DNA from: Atkinsonella hypoxylon
Lineage: Eukaryota > Ascomycota > Sordariomycetes > Hypocreales > Clavicipitaceae
Direction: 5' to 3'
Length of the DNA: 64,000 bases
NCBI GenBank assembly: GCA_000729835.1
Contig: JFHB01000063.1
Location: 86,958 to 150,957, forward strand
Position 1 is the stretch's first letter; every line of letters starts with the position of its first letter. Under the pieces are notes generated by a model. That model had not been told where the DNA came from, made no database searches, and worked only from the letters and a program-made list of their open reading frames with translations. The position numbers and the translations under genes are program-made. This document shows positions 11,637 through 24,579 of the stretch, piece by piece.

Positions 11637-12014
11637 TTCTTCCTTCAAATAGTTACACAGTCGCCGCACACATTGACAGAGAGAAACAACCGTAGTCCGT
11701 GCAATTACAATCCCTAGGTTGTAAACCAGGCTCAGGTAGGCCATGTCCGAACTGCATGCGTTCCACAGAAAGTACACCCAAACGCTGCGCGAATTAATAC
11801 GAAAAAAAAAAACCCTATTTTCTCCAAACCACACATGAACCAAAGAAAAAGAAAAGAGGCGCCAAGAGGCCTGGTTCCACTTTGACACGAAACAAAAAAA
11901 AGCTTCCATGGCGGGCGCGAATTTAAACCCACCGCGCTTCGCCCCTCCTATTCCCTTAGGGACCAGGACGAAAACATTGCTCTTGAATTCGCACCAGAAA
12001 CTCATTGAAACCGG

Positions 12015-12085
12015 GATTTTTATTATTATGATTATTGTGATTATTATGATTATTTTTATTATTTTTATTATCTTTATTATTATTC
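12015..12085. repeat. ATT-rich trinucleotide-like repeat
   Basis: Degenerate TTATTATTA/TGATTATT units over about 70 bases. Read as protein it gives an Ile/Met string, so the open frame that spans it is an artefact. Confidence 0.8.
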
Positions 12086-13093
12086 AGATTGCGAAGCCTG
12101 TGACCGACCGGGTACGCACTTCATGCTTGTACCAGCAAATGTCCTCTACAAGCAAGCCTCACTTTGCATTCCATCCCATCCGGGCCGTCCCAAGGAAACG
12201 AGAAATGCCCACGTCAAGATACACGATAGCTTCGCAAAACAGCCACGCACAATGCTCATCAGGTTCGACGACAGCCACGCCAGGGCCCCCTCCTTTGTCT
12301 CCCGCTGCTGTGCTGCACCTTCATCATGTAAACGCTTACACGCCTTGCCGAATCCCAGCCCGCGACACCTCATTCAAGATCATGGTTGGCACGAATTTCA
12401 CAATCTCCGTAGACTCCAAGATCCGCGTCTCAAAGACCACTAGACGCGAGGAAAGAACGTCGTGTTTCATGTATGACCTTGAAGTACAATAATCGTCCTT
12501 GCGCTACCATGTACATTGGCGTCTCCGCGGTCAAAGGTCCCCTTTCCGCTTCATATGTAGTCCAAAAAGTTCACGAACCTGTTTGAAGCCAGCCAAGGTA
12601 ATTTTGCACATCCGGAAAACTACTTCCCACAGCGTAGCATCCGTACAATATGTCCCATCATTCGGCGACTTTGCAACTCAATTCAAGGCTGCGGAAACAT
12701 AACCGCCAATGCACGACAGCCTGCATATTTATCAGACATGGAACTAAGTTCTTTGGAATATCATTTAATCCTTTATCTATATAATCAAAAGAGGAGGGGA
12801 TATACGCAATACCCTAGAAAGCGAACAATCAAAGTGTAAAAAAACAACCCCCTGGTTGTCAGATGCGGATTGAACCCCTGTCCTGCAAGGACCATGCCAA
12901 GTCTCCCATGTTACAGGCGCCGGATTAAAAAAAAGAAAAGAAAGAAAAGGATTATCAAAGTGGAAATGAAAACGGAGCAACCAGTAAAGAACTTTTTCGA
13001 TTCAAAGGTCTGAGTTGAGGACATAATTGTCTTATGCTTCTTCATTCTCCAATGTTTCTTTACTCCGTTGCGCGCCGCTGATCACCCTGTTCG

Positions 13094-16000
13094 TCAGCTG
13101 CCTTCGCTTGGTTTTTCCTTTTCTTCGGTATTTCCTCCTTCAGACCTTTCTTCCGCCGACGGCCGTCCTCTGGGTTGCCACCCCGCCGCAATACCAGCGG
13201 CGACAATACCCGCCATGACGGTCGGTGCGCCCAATGCCGAATTGGATCTTGATCGATTAGATCTTGATCTGGCACGGGAATCGGGTGTAGCGCACGGCGA
13301 TCCAAAGCTGTCCTCTCTGGTCGGCGTTTGCGGCACGTGCATCGAGTTGGATCTCGAGTGTGACGGGCTGCGAGATCGCTGCATGATCGTCTCCTTTGGA
13401 TGCTGAATAGCGAACCTCAGATTGTTCAGACGGCCTCCTTTCATTCGTCTGAGGAAGTTGAGTTCGTCTCGGACATCAGCCAAAGGCTCAGGATACATAT
13501 TCATCTCTTCGTCTGACACGGTCAAGCCGGGAACACCGTGATTTCGGTTCTTCATGAAGCTCGGCACCATTTCCAGAATGATCCAGTCAGGAATCAGGCG
13601 GATAATAACTGCTACAGGGATCGAAATAAAGCCGAGAACAAGAGCAATCCCCCACAAGGTGCCTGCTACAGCTGAGTCACTTGGCGGATCAGCGATCTGG
13701 AAGGCGTCACCGCCAACAAAAATGATGAGCACCTGACCACCACACATAATGATGCTGATGGAAACAAAGAACCAATTCTTGGTAAGGCCTTCAAAAATGT
13801 TGAACCTATTATCAAGGCGTCGGTTGCTGCAATAACTCGTTAGTATTTCATAAGATCCAACGATAAAGATTGGCTTAGCATCTGATGCGCACTTACTTCC
13901 ACTGGTTGAATATCTGCATCCAAACAAAGGTATTGAAGACGAGCGTGTTGATCTGACCGGGCTCGGGAATGTCGTTGGGGCCGGGAAGTGGCAAGATCCC
14001 TTTAGGGCTTCCGTAATAGAGGAGAAAAGTAATGACGAGCTGGTACAGCGCTTGACCAATAATCATCTTCCACATTGTGACTGAGATGATTGAGGAACCC
14101 CTTGGCTCGGGCTTTCTTTCCAAAACGCTGTCTTGGGGGGGATCGGTGGCGAGAGCCAACGCAGCCAGCGTATCCATGATGAGGTTCACCCAGAGCAACT
14201 GCACAGCAGTCAGAACGGAGCTCTGCTTGTCGCTGGACACGGCTGTGACGAATGTCAGAACCACGGCCGTAACGTTGACTGTGAGCTGGAACTGGAGAAA
14301 TCGCTTGACGGCGTCGTTGACAGCGCGGCCCCACTTGAGGGCTTTGACGATGCTGGCGAAGTTGTCGTCCATAAGAATGATAGCTGAGGCTTCCTTGGCA
14401 ACCTCGGTTCCAGCAATGCCCATAGAGAAGCCGACATCAGCCATCTTCAGCGCGGGCGCGTCGTTGGTGCCGTCACCAGTCACAGCCACCGTTTCACCCT
14501 TGTCCTTCAATCTCTTGACCAAGATACGCTTGTCCTCGGGACTGGATCGAGCCAGCACGTGAAGCTTGGGAATAATTCGTTCTTGTTCGCGCTTGCTTAG
14601 GTTTCGGAAATCGGGCCCTTCCATGACGATGCTGTCAGGCTGAAGAATACCACACTCCTTCGCAATGGCCTGCGCGGTAAGTTTGTTATCCCCTGTAACC
14701 ATGCGAACAACAACACCGGCCTTTTGGCAAAGCTTGACAGAATCATAGACTCCCTCACGAAGAGGATCTTGTATACCAACCATGCCGATGAAAGTCATCT
14801 CCTGGAATAAGTCTTCGAACTCGACGTCGTTGCCGCCACCTTCCCCTCGGCGGGTATTCTTGGGCGGCCACGCCTCGAGATCCTTGTAGCAAATACCAAT
14901 AGTACGCAGTGAGCGGGTGGCATATGTCTCGATCAATTTGCTGATTGTCTGGTGGTCGCGTTGTCCGAGACGCGCAACGGAATCGTTGACCGAGGGGTCG
15001 CTCAGCGTCTGCGTGCATTTGGCAAGGAGAATCTCGGAAGCACCCTTGACAAGGAGTCTGGCACCGCCCTTCGGGAGCTTGACGACAATACCCATGCACT
15101 TGCGACCAGAGTCGAATGGTATGACTTGCAGCGTAGTGGCATTTTCACGTTCTTCGCTGACAGGACCCATGCCGAGGTATGCCTTAGCAAAAAGCAGCAG
15201 GGCCGACTCGGTCTTGGACCCGATAAAGGTCTTTTCACCATCTACTTCACCTTCAAAAGCAGTAGAGTTCAGAGCTATGGACTTGAGCAGCAAGTCCTTG
15301 ACTGGATCACTCAGCGATGTTGCCAGTTCACTAGGTGAAACTTCGGGCGTGTTGTCAAAGGGACCGTCATTGTCTTCCGCTTCATAATCTGAGCCTTGAC
15401 GGGCATGGCCGAAACGGTGAGTTAGACCAATAGTGCCGGCCACAACTTGCATCTTGTTTTGCGTCAAGGTACCAGTCTTGTCCGAACAAATCGTTGTGGC
15501 ATTCCCCATAACTTCACAAGCCTTGAGATGGCGAACCAGGTTGGCGTCTTTAAGCATTCGAGTAGTGGCAAAAGCAAGAGCCAAGGTGACAGCAAGTGGC
15601 AGTCCTTCTGGTACAGCCACGACGATGATTGTAACAACGACGATGAAGATTTCCAAAAAGCTCTGTCCTTTTTGTGCTGGGGTGACAGAGTCAGGCTGCT
15701 TGGGCAACTTCACAAGGAACTCGATAAAGAGAACCAAGAACAGTAGCAGACCCGCGGCACCGCCGAGCTTCGCGATATACGTCGCAATAACATTCAGCTT
15801 AGCCTGCAATGGTGTCATCTCTGGGTCCTCATTGAGAGCCATGAGTGTTTTCCCGTAAGATGAGTAAATACCAGTGGACGTGGCCATGTACGTTCCAACA
15901 CCCTCCATGATTCGCGCTCCGGATTGGATGAAGGGGTCCATCTTTTTCAGACTTTCGTGGTTTTTGATAGCGGAATACACTTCATCACCAGGCCGTTTGC

Positions 16001-17306
16001 GGATTATGTCAGACTCACCCGTGGTCTGGGATTCATCACACTTGACATTGAAGCCATCGATAAGAACGCCATCGACGGGGACCAAGTCGCCAGGCTCGAG
16101 GTGAACGACATCGCCAACCATGATGTCAAAGACAGAAATCTCAATCGTCTTACCGGACCGAATGACTTTCACGTTTCGATCTTGCTTCTTCTTGTTCAGT
16201 CGGGCAAATTGGCGCTCTTTCGAGTAGTCATTGAGAGACCCGACAATGACCACAATGGCAATGGCCACGATGATGGCTACGCCTTCGACCCATTCAACCT
16301 TGGCCTCGCCATTTTTATGCTCTCCGCCAAAAGTTTGGTAGAGACCGACAGCGAGACTGATGACAGCAGCAATAGACAACAAAATCAACACCTTGTCGTT
16401 GTAAGTGATCCACATGAGCTGAAGCAGACTCTTTCCTTTCTTAACTGGCAGCCGATTATCGCGAAATACTCGGTAGCGGTCAGCAAAAGCGTCGTTGCTC
16501 AGGTGATCACGCGGCTGTGTTTTTGTCATTGCCGTGCCATTAGAACGTGTCGTGACTGATTCATTACTTTCAGCTGTTGCTTCTTCAAACGATATTTTTC
16601 CATCTAAATGTGTCTCATCACTGCTCAGTCCTGATTTTCGGTTTGACCGTAGACCCTTCTCGAGACCTTGTAGGCCACCCAAGGCAAAGAAAGCTGGTAG
16701 ACTCTTGGGGTTAAACATCTTATTGAGCTGGCCGGGACTGAAAGCAAATGGATTGTTTTCGACCTTATAATCCTCCTCAGTGCCGGCGTCTGGAGTCAGA
16801 GCTTTCTGGTCTTTCATGACCTTTTCATTACCACCAGTCTTGAGTTTGTCCGTCTGCGTATAGGTGGAGGCAACGACAGTAGTTTCACCATGCGAGGCCA
16901 CTGATCGGGCTACATCATCAGAGTCCACAGAGTTCTGCCTTTCTCTTAGGTTGTTGGGAACAGACAAGAATCCTACACCTCCGTCATTCGAGCGCGCCTG
17001 TATGGGAGTTGATACATTATGGGGACTAGTTGGCCGGCTTTCGCGGCTATCGAAGGAAGTATCTGCTCTGACATCTGGTCGTTGTTGGCTGCTGAAGCCA
17101 AATGGGGGGTTAACGGCAGTAGATGGACTCACTGCGTCGTCGGGGGGGCAAATGGGCGATATCGTAGGCTGTGTGTGTTGCGACTCGCGTGGCATCTCGA
17201 CGATATTGCCAGTGTTGTGATTGTTTGAGGCAACGAGAGTTGTGTCAATATTGATGGTGGGACTGGTTTTATACAAGTCAGCATCAAGAAACAAAGACTC
17301 AGTCAT
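13094..17306 (-). CDS. PMC1: P-type Ca2+-transporting ATPase, PMCA/Pmc1 family
   Basis: Pumps Ca2+ out of the cytosol, in fungi into the vacuole (Pmc1) or across the plasma membrane. Exons are 17306-13897 and 13826-13094, with a 70-nt GTAAGT intron; 1380 residues, at the long end for the family. A long Ser/Thr/Pro-rich N-tail (1 to about 270) precedes ten expected membrane helices, the first near 304-324. Phosphorylated Asp609 is in SDKTGTLT, PEGLP at 566-570 is the ion-site helix, and TGDGTNDAPALK is the hinge motif. The splice restores FNQWNNRRLDN, conserved in PMCAs. The C-tail (last ~90 residues) is rich in Arg-Ser and may be phosphorylated or calmodulin-regulated; I see no clear calmodulin site. 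A downstream in-frame Met (MPRES, residue 39) is an alternative start. Confidence 0.95.
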
Positions 17307-20300
17307 GTGAATTAATGCGCGAAGCCACTAAGAACGTGTTGCAAGCTTTGACCAAAGGATTAGCACGTACGCCCGTCTTCGCCCCCCAGGAGAACGCTGC
17401 TCCATTTCGCTGGCGTCTGGCATCTTCGTAGGCACACACACAGCCACCTCAACGGAGGAGCAGGCGGACAGAGAACAGACGCGACGGAGGGACGGGAAGG
17501 CTATGCGGGAGCAATTCTTTGAGATGCCATCAGGTAATTAAAGGCGTACGGGACTGCGCAAAATGGTACCGCACTAGGATCATTCGTGAGTCGGGATATC
17601 GACAGAGGTGTAGATAGTATGGTCGAAGAAGGGTGGAGGGAGGCAGAATTGGTGCAAACGAGGTCGCCAGTCGAGATTCAGGCAAAAAGGAAGAGAACCA
17701 GGAATTAGAGTTGAAGGAGTGTATGCGGAACAAAGTCAATGATACTGGTGGCGTCCACAGAGCACCACCCGCAAAAGAGTGCAATAGTTACAATGCCTAC
17801 ATTAAATGTAGTGAGGTTGCTGGAACTGCAGGGCTTACCGAATGAGGTGCAGTCGATGAGGCAGTGCAAAACACGAAAATGTTTATTCGAATTGGGTGGG
17901 ACGACAGATAAATCACGATCTCCACTTGGGGCTGTACAAGGAGACACCTGAATAGCAGGGTTGATTCAAAGGATCTTGAGGTAGCTTTTTGTACATGAGA
18001 CAGTTAGATAATTCAGTTCTCTTTGTTTATGTGAAAACTGCTCTAAGGATTTCCAATATCCATTGCGACAGCGGAAGCGGGAGGCCAGCATGGAAGGATC
18101 CCAAGCGCTCGTCTGCGCCTTTGTCCGTGTTGCAGATTTAAGCATCTCTATGATACTCATACTGTACTCCGTACGGACTAGACTTATCCTTCCATAGCGA
18201 TCCACTTTTCCTCACTGGCTCCATGGGGTAACTCTTTACCTCGAGTGACTTGTGGTGCTCTTCTTGAGTGGTGGGGATGTGGGACGTCGGATGTAGAAAT
18301 TGGTATGTGGATGTGCTTCCTAGAAACAATGTTTTGATAGGCCCACAACCCTTGTCGGTACGAAAGTACCTACCTTATGAGCAGGTGAGAGAGCGTCATG
18401 GGCAGAAAGCATCTCTAGGAGGGCTCCAATGATGTTCCGGCAGGCATCGACTGCCGATAAGCGCTGCTGCTAAGGGGGGTACGTACAGTACCATTCTTGC
18501 AAGCCACGTCGCAGTCTACCTAGGTAGGTATTAGTTAATACTAAGGCTCTAAGATACCAAACTTCATGGGGTACCGCGCCGCCGACCCATAGCACAAAGA
18601 GCACCCATATCAAAGTGTAGAAAGTGCCCGTCTTTTTCAATTGCTGTTCCGGTACTCCTGGTCTGCAAGAAGCACAAACAGGTCTCCGAATTTATGCCAA
18701 AGAAAGTGCTAATATCATGCCTCAGGCAGATAACTAGGTCTTGGCAGCGCGAGCCTATGGGAAATTCCGCGCAACTGTGGCGGCCTCCTGCAGTGGCTGA
18801 TGCGCAGTGGTAATGAGGCTGAGTCGTCAAGGTATTCGCGTCCGCCCTAACTAGGTACACCTACCTTGGTACCTAGGTAGATAGTGATGTCAACTGGCAG
18901 AGTCCTTGTCATAGTTAGCGCTTCGATTTGACAGATTGCCCTAGAGTAGCCAAGTCATTTGCTAGTTCCGCCACCTTGAACGTCATACAGAGCGGCTGCG
19001 GCGACCTAATGTTATGACGGACTGTTATCGTGCGGAGCACTCCGTATTCCTTTAACCCACACCGCTGTAAACCCAGGCGAGGCACTGACATTTCGCAGAC
19101 ATGCCAGGTTTAGCGAGGTCTTGTAGTTGGTGGAACCTCCAAGGCGCGATTAAAATTGGCGACCGCGTGCCTAGCAAAGCCCGGCAGGCCAGTGGCACCT
19201 TTGGATGGCGGCCCGCACGTGCCACGGAGGACAGGAATGCTTTAATGAGAAGATGGAAAATAAACAGGCAGAAAGAATAGTTACTGGGGCACCTATTCCG
19301 TAACACCTTCTCATTCGGCCTGCTCTTTGATCCATAATCCCGAACACTACATCTCGTCTTTGCAAGATTCACACTGGGAGAATATACTTGAGCCCTTGTT
19401 CAAATTTGCGCAAGAACATGACAGTGTGATAAACGTGCTCGCTAACTTTACATAAATTAGACTGTTCATCTCGTTTTTATCCCTTTGCGTGCCAAAGGTC
19501 ACGTTTTTTAACTTCAAGGCTGTACAGATAAACTTCCTCTCCTATAGAATTGTATATACGAATTCGAAGATTCCCCCATTTACTAATCTGATTGGTTGAC
19601 TAGTCATCGTGACCTAGCTGTCATCTCGTGGCTGTGGCACTCGGACGAATATTTATTACTTTTTGTTGTATTTTAACTATATAAGTTTTAATTCAACATA
19701 GCTATAGGTCACGTCAGGTGGCGCATGTAGTCTTGTAATATCATTCCAGGAGCAGAGCGTATCGCCTTGGTGCCGATCAGCCACCAGACATTTACATTTC
19801 GACACCTTCCATTTTCTCCTCGCTGGCTCAATAGGCGACCTTTCCAAGCTTTGGTATCCGCGAGATCCCTAGCGCAGATTGCCAAGACGTGCGATGCAAC
19901 TCTTGATAAAGCAAGATATTCCATGGTCCTTGTATTCATTCATATCCCTGTCGGTATGTCGCTACAGGTGATGTGTCGCGCGATGGTAGGCCGGACCCAA
20001 ACCAAAGCACCTCTTTCTTCCAAGTCTATGGGTCCACCAGCTGATTCGTGACCCCATGAGCGCCTTACGTGATAGTTGCAATGGCAGAAGTGAGTGCCCC
20101 GGATTCTGTTTCGGTTCATGGCGTGGCGGGAAGTCAACAGCGCGGCTAGCCAGCAGGTGCTCACGGGCAATTTGTTTGTACTAACAATCTACTCCCAAAC
20201 CAAATCCCCGCTAGTTACTCCGCATAGAAATACATCGGTGTATATGCAAAGATGCCAGTTTCCTTGCTAAATTCCGAAATTGGACTGTCAAGTCAGTCAG

Positions 20301-21970
20301 GCTCAAATTGGGTTGGAAAAAAAAAAAAACCGATAGTTACATTTGATGCGCAGATGCAAAGGCAGATTCTGTCACCCAATGAAGCTAGCCGCCGCCGACG
20401 AAATACAATTTCCGTCGGAAGTCGCGTCGAGGACTTCGCGCATTGGCTTATGCTGCTCTCCGTGCGACGTGGTGTGGCAATTGCTGCTTACGGTACGAAA
20501 TCGGCCTTATTAGCTAGCTCAGCTTGTACTCTCGGCAATAGGTCATGGAAGCCCGCACACACAAAAGCTGACAGGCAGGAGAAAGTGTTTTTTTTAAAAA
20601 AAAAAAAAAGGACAAAAAATATATATATTAAACCCGGGATTCATGTACCCCCACCTGCGCTCCAGCCCTCCGGCAATCGCCACAGTGTACTCTTGTCGTC
20701 ATCCTCGATGCCGACAGCTTTTTGTCACACGCTGCGAGCCGGAACATTCAAGTTAGCATCTGTTTCCTCTTTCCTGTTTCGTCCGATCTGCAGTGCTCAG
20801 CCTCATTTCCAACCAAGTACTCCTTCACAATGATGCTAGGTCTTGCAAAGTGATTCGGCTATGGTCATTGATTTTATACGGCCCTTTTTTCTTTTTTTTT
20901 TTCCCCTTTTTGTGTGTGATCTTGTTCCGAAAACAAGTCACCTGGCCCCCGTGGCCGGGCCGCTTCCAGCCGCTTGGTCGACACAGAGAGAAATATCTTC
21001 CCCCCCCCCCCCCCCCCCATCGCGAAGCTAGCCACATATCCCATGCGACCGCGCTCGAAACATACCAAACATTCATTCTGTGATATTTGGCGAAGGGGGG
21101 CAGAGCCACTTTAAACGGCTGTGCACGTCTTGGCAACTCTGACTTGGTTTGTTCGCGGTCAGATACACGCTTTGGGCATGTCTTACGTTTTGCAAGCTTC
21201 ATGGTCCCATTTGAATAAATTAACCGTCTGACGTCTTAGGAAGGGGAAACGCTGCGTCTATTTGACGCGAGTCTTGAAAGCCGTGAGAGCAGCCATGCCA
21301 CTTCCTTGCCAAGAAGACACATGGTTCTGCATCTTGAAACTCTCACCACCCTCGCTCGAAATGGATGCGGCTAGAAAGCCGTCACCGCGGGGAAACACGG
21401 CGTCACCGTTGTGGTCGTACCATGTCTATTCCGTAGGTCGGATGAGTAGCTGCAGGCTGCAGCAGAGGCAGTGGGTGCACCCAATCTGTCGTCCGTCCGA
21501 GATGTCCTGGACACGCTAAGTCTTGTGCTCCGGGGCAATTCTCCCAAGAAACAACTCTCTTGCTATCCACAGTACAATCTAGTCCTTCCCCAGGCCATGT
21601 CAATCGTCCTTGTCCCCGCCAAGATAATGTATTTGCATGCCATGAGTGACACGTGATCATACGTCGTATTGCGCCTCCAATCTCAGCATCATCGTACTGT
21701 GAGAATGGAAGAACTCAACCTCAAGTCGACAACTTTGCCTGCCTAATCTGCCTTTTTTTTTTTTTCTATTTTCCATTCCACGTAGGCTGTCACGGTTGAA
21801 AACCCAGGAGCATAATCATGGAATAAATTAGGTTCCGAGAGGTTCTGTTATGGTACCTTGAAGTGACAATGCGCCCCAACGCATCTAATTCCATATGCTC
21901 ATTTTCCAATACCAACCTTTCTATTCCCAGTACAACAACGACATGCAACCCTAGTCAACCCAAATCGAGC
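17307..21970. other. 4.7-kb gene-free stretch upstream of PMC1
   Basis: Contains the PMC1 promoter on its left side and the 3' flank of the SurE-TTL gene on its right. No open frame has family motifs or protein-like composition, and I see no tRNA or transposon ORF. It holds TACTCCGTA (18165), CCTAGGTA-type palindromes (about 18520-18535 and 18850-18885), an AT-rich patch (about 19440-19700), an 18-base C run (about 21001-21018) and A/T homopolymers. It may contain unannotated non-coding transcripts or decayed DNA. Confidence 0.55.
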
Positions 21971-24579
21971 TCACCTCCTGCCCAAATCAATCTCCCTCAC
22001 AGAAACCATATTCGCATCCTCCCCGCCCTTCGGAACAACTCCAAAGAATCTCGCAACTCCCTTCCTCATGACACCCCTCCAAAACCCCTCCACAATCTCG
22101 CTCAAGTCCCCACCAGTCTGTTTGAAGTCCGGAAAAGCATTCACCTCCAACAACCATGCCTCCCCGCTACCGTCGACCATGAAGTCCAGCCCAAACACTT
22201 CAAACGCATTTGGCAATGCCTGGAAATGGATAGGCATTGCTCGCGCCGCTGCCTCGAAGATCTCCCCGGTTACGCTGCATATTTGCTCGAATATCCGTGA
22301 AAGCTGATCGTGTGGAAGGGGTAAGCTCCAGAAGCGCCGGACTGAGCTCTCATTCGGTGAGTCCTGAAGACATGTGTTTGTGAGGAAGGACTGGACTTCA
22401 TCGGGAGCTTCCCAAGGAGGAATGTACTGTTTCGCGGCAAAGAGGGCGAGCATATGTCTGTATACATACACATGCAGAGTGCCGGTGCAGAGAACGTAGG
22501 TACGTATGTGGAATTTCCGGTTGTCGGAAAGGAGAAGCGGAGGATGGATGTACGGTTGAGCTACAAAGTGGCGAAGGTGTGAGGTGGTGATGTACTCGCC
22601 TGCTTCTTCGAGTGCATCTTTCTCATTTTCCGAGGCTGTGCCTTCGTCGTCACTGTCAGGACGATCAGCCTCCCATCTGTCGAATATGTCTTGGAGCTCC
22701 TCCATTGTGCTGAACAGACGAATTCCTTGTCCGCGATCACTCATGCTCGGCTTCAAGATCCACCATTCCCTCTTGGACGGCTCGTCGCCGTTCACTCGGG
22801 CATTGCGCTCCATGCTTTCTCGAAGATCAAACGCTTCGACGAGTGCGTCGTCCAGAAACTCAGCATAGTCCAGTTCGAAGGTCTCGCTTCGCTTGACATG
22901 TGTTTTCAGGGGAGATGCTGGGTTCTTGGCTATCCAGTGATCAACGGTGATGGATAGACAATGCTTCCGAATGAGCGCCTTCCGAATCATATAGCTGTTG
23001 ATCAGACATGTTCGTGGATGTGCAGCCGCAAACTCAAAGTCGATTGATTCATAGGGCGTGATCTGCAAGATTTTGGAGTCTGGGGGCGAGATCATCTTAG
23101 AGGCCGACGGACTAGACTTCGAGGGTGGCGTACTCGTGAGCACCTCCACGAAATGCTGTGAAAATACGGTTTTCAATGCAGAGACTATTAGAGGCTGGAC
23201 GTAGGGATCCTCATAAGCAACTAAGGCTTGGAAAACAGGTATGGATTCTGAATCCTCTCCCAGTCGTCCTTGTATGGGTACAAAGAGAGCTCCCTCCGAT
23301 GACGACACAATACTGCTCTGTAAACGACTCGGACTAGAAAAAGAAAAAAACCATGGTAAGAAATAAAATTGCCACTCAGCATCAATAATCCCCCAAATGG
23401 CAAAACACAGCATATAGTACATGAAGAGGTTTGTCTACTTTCGCAGCTTATCCTTTTCTTCGTATACGAGCTCATGTATGCATGCGCAGCAAGAAATTGC
23501 ACGCATGTGCTTGCAAGTATCTAACAAAAAACGTCACTTACTTACAGTACGAATTCCTTGCCCGCGCGGTCAGCTACCGCAACCGCAAAATTGGCCTTGA
23601 GGGGGGTGATACTATTCAGCATACGATTAGCATTCATCAGGTGGCGGTATAAGGATATGGTTCAAAGGCGTGCGTAAGAAATGGTGTCGCACCAAGTATG
23701 TCCCTCGCGTACAATGCGTCCATCGTTTTCATGACCCGAGAGCTCGACACTTGTGTAAACGTCGGCCAATCTCGGCGCCCACTTGAAATGCTTATGCTTG
23801 TGGTCCTTTTCATCCTCAGCATTAGCACCGCTGTCAACCTCGCCTGCTCGGATACGAGCCTCTTCCTCATCCGGATCACTAGCATTACCCTCGATTACTT
23901 CAAAACAGCTTCCTTCTCTCCAGTAGTTCTGAAGCATATCGGCCCAAAGGGTCTTATGATGCTCAACGTCCTCTACGAGCGGAACATTGACACTGTAAAG
24001 ATCAGCGCTGCCATCCGTGGGCCACTGTTTGTAAAGTGCTTCAATAACCCGAACACTGTGTCGGCAGGCGGCCTCAACAATGACTGGATCATGGTTCCTG
24101 GTGAAAAAGGCGAAGCTGAGAGCAATGGACTTTCTTCGGCATACTGCTGCCTCCAGTGCTGCCCCTAATGTTCCGGAGCTGAGAGCAAAGACAGACGTCG
24201 TATTGCGCCCGTAGTTTGGCCCACTGACGACAAGATCAATAGGCCCCTTCTCCTGGAAATAGTGATACAGTCCAATTTGCACACAAGAGGCTGGAGTACC
24301 GTCAATGAGGACCCATTCATCGGCATTGGCAGATGTCGAGGGCAGGTTGTGTGTCACGCCCTCAGTGTCGTCGCCGTGGACATTCACAGAGGGGGTGTAA
24401 TAGAGTGGCTTGAGTGTTTGTCCAACCATGTGAGCTTTACCTATCCATGATCTCTGGGTGTGAGGCAGGCAGACAGAGACTGTGTGTCCAGCAGTTTGAA
24501 GGTGCTTCACCAAGCAATGGACATATGGCGATGACTGTGAGGACGGGGGTCCGTCGTCATTGGTGACAAGAATGTGCAT
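21971..24579 (-). CDS. PBY1: SurE-like phosphatase fused to tubulin-tyrosine ligase domain (Pby1 type)
   Basis: Two-domain protein like yeast Pby1, a P-body-associated factor. Proposed exons 24579-23693, 23611-23546 and 23333-21971 give 771 residues. The SurE domain (1 to about 295) begins MHILVTNDDG, with the metal-binding Asp pair, and has SGPNYGRN further on. The TTL/ATP-grasp domain (about 345-771) has WWILKPSMSDRGQGI and GLDFMVDG...WLLEVNAFPDF, which hold the ATP and Mg2+ ligands. The middle exon encodes ITPLKANFA, the conserved end of SurE. Phases agree at both introns, and the first has a CTAAT branch site. However, its donor (GTGCGA) is weak, and choosing it removes residues that could still be coding, so this junction is uncertain. 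The SurE part could otherwise be taken for a separate gene; the phases argue for one fusion. Confidence 0.85.

Larger units (their letters stand above)
9636..13093. other. 3.4-kb intergenic region of simple repeats between SIR2 and PMC1
   Basis: Upstream of SIR2 (leftward) and downstream of PMC1 (leftward), so it holds the SIR2 promoter and PMC1 3' UTR. It is dominated by low-complexity DNA: an A/G-rich stretch at about 10480-10700, an A19 run near 10802, AATGGC repeats at 10902, GATGGATG repeats at 11010-11060, an A20 run and ACCACG repeats at 11581-11636, and ATT-rich repeats at 12015-12085. Open frames here are low-complexity or lack motifs, and I support no gene. A tRNA-like remnant (about 12851-12927) is discussed in the findings. 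Confidence 0.6.

Noticed and set aside
11908..12492. 194-codon frame on the plus strand with an Ile-rich segment like a membrane helix
   Set aside because: The Ile/Met stretch is just the ATT repeat; the rest has no family features.
20252..20833. 193-codon frame on the plus strand
   Set aside because: Contains homopolymer-encoded Lys runs and ordinary random composition; no motif and no supporting exons.
22584..22957. Ser-rich frames on the plus strand
   Set aside because: Antisense to the TTL domain of the Pby1-type gene.
23221..23502. Alternative 5' exon of the TTL part in another frame
   Set aside because: The phase from the middle exon and the CTAG acceptor at 23334-23335 fit the frame used, which leads directly into the conserved EDPYVQPLI segment.
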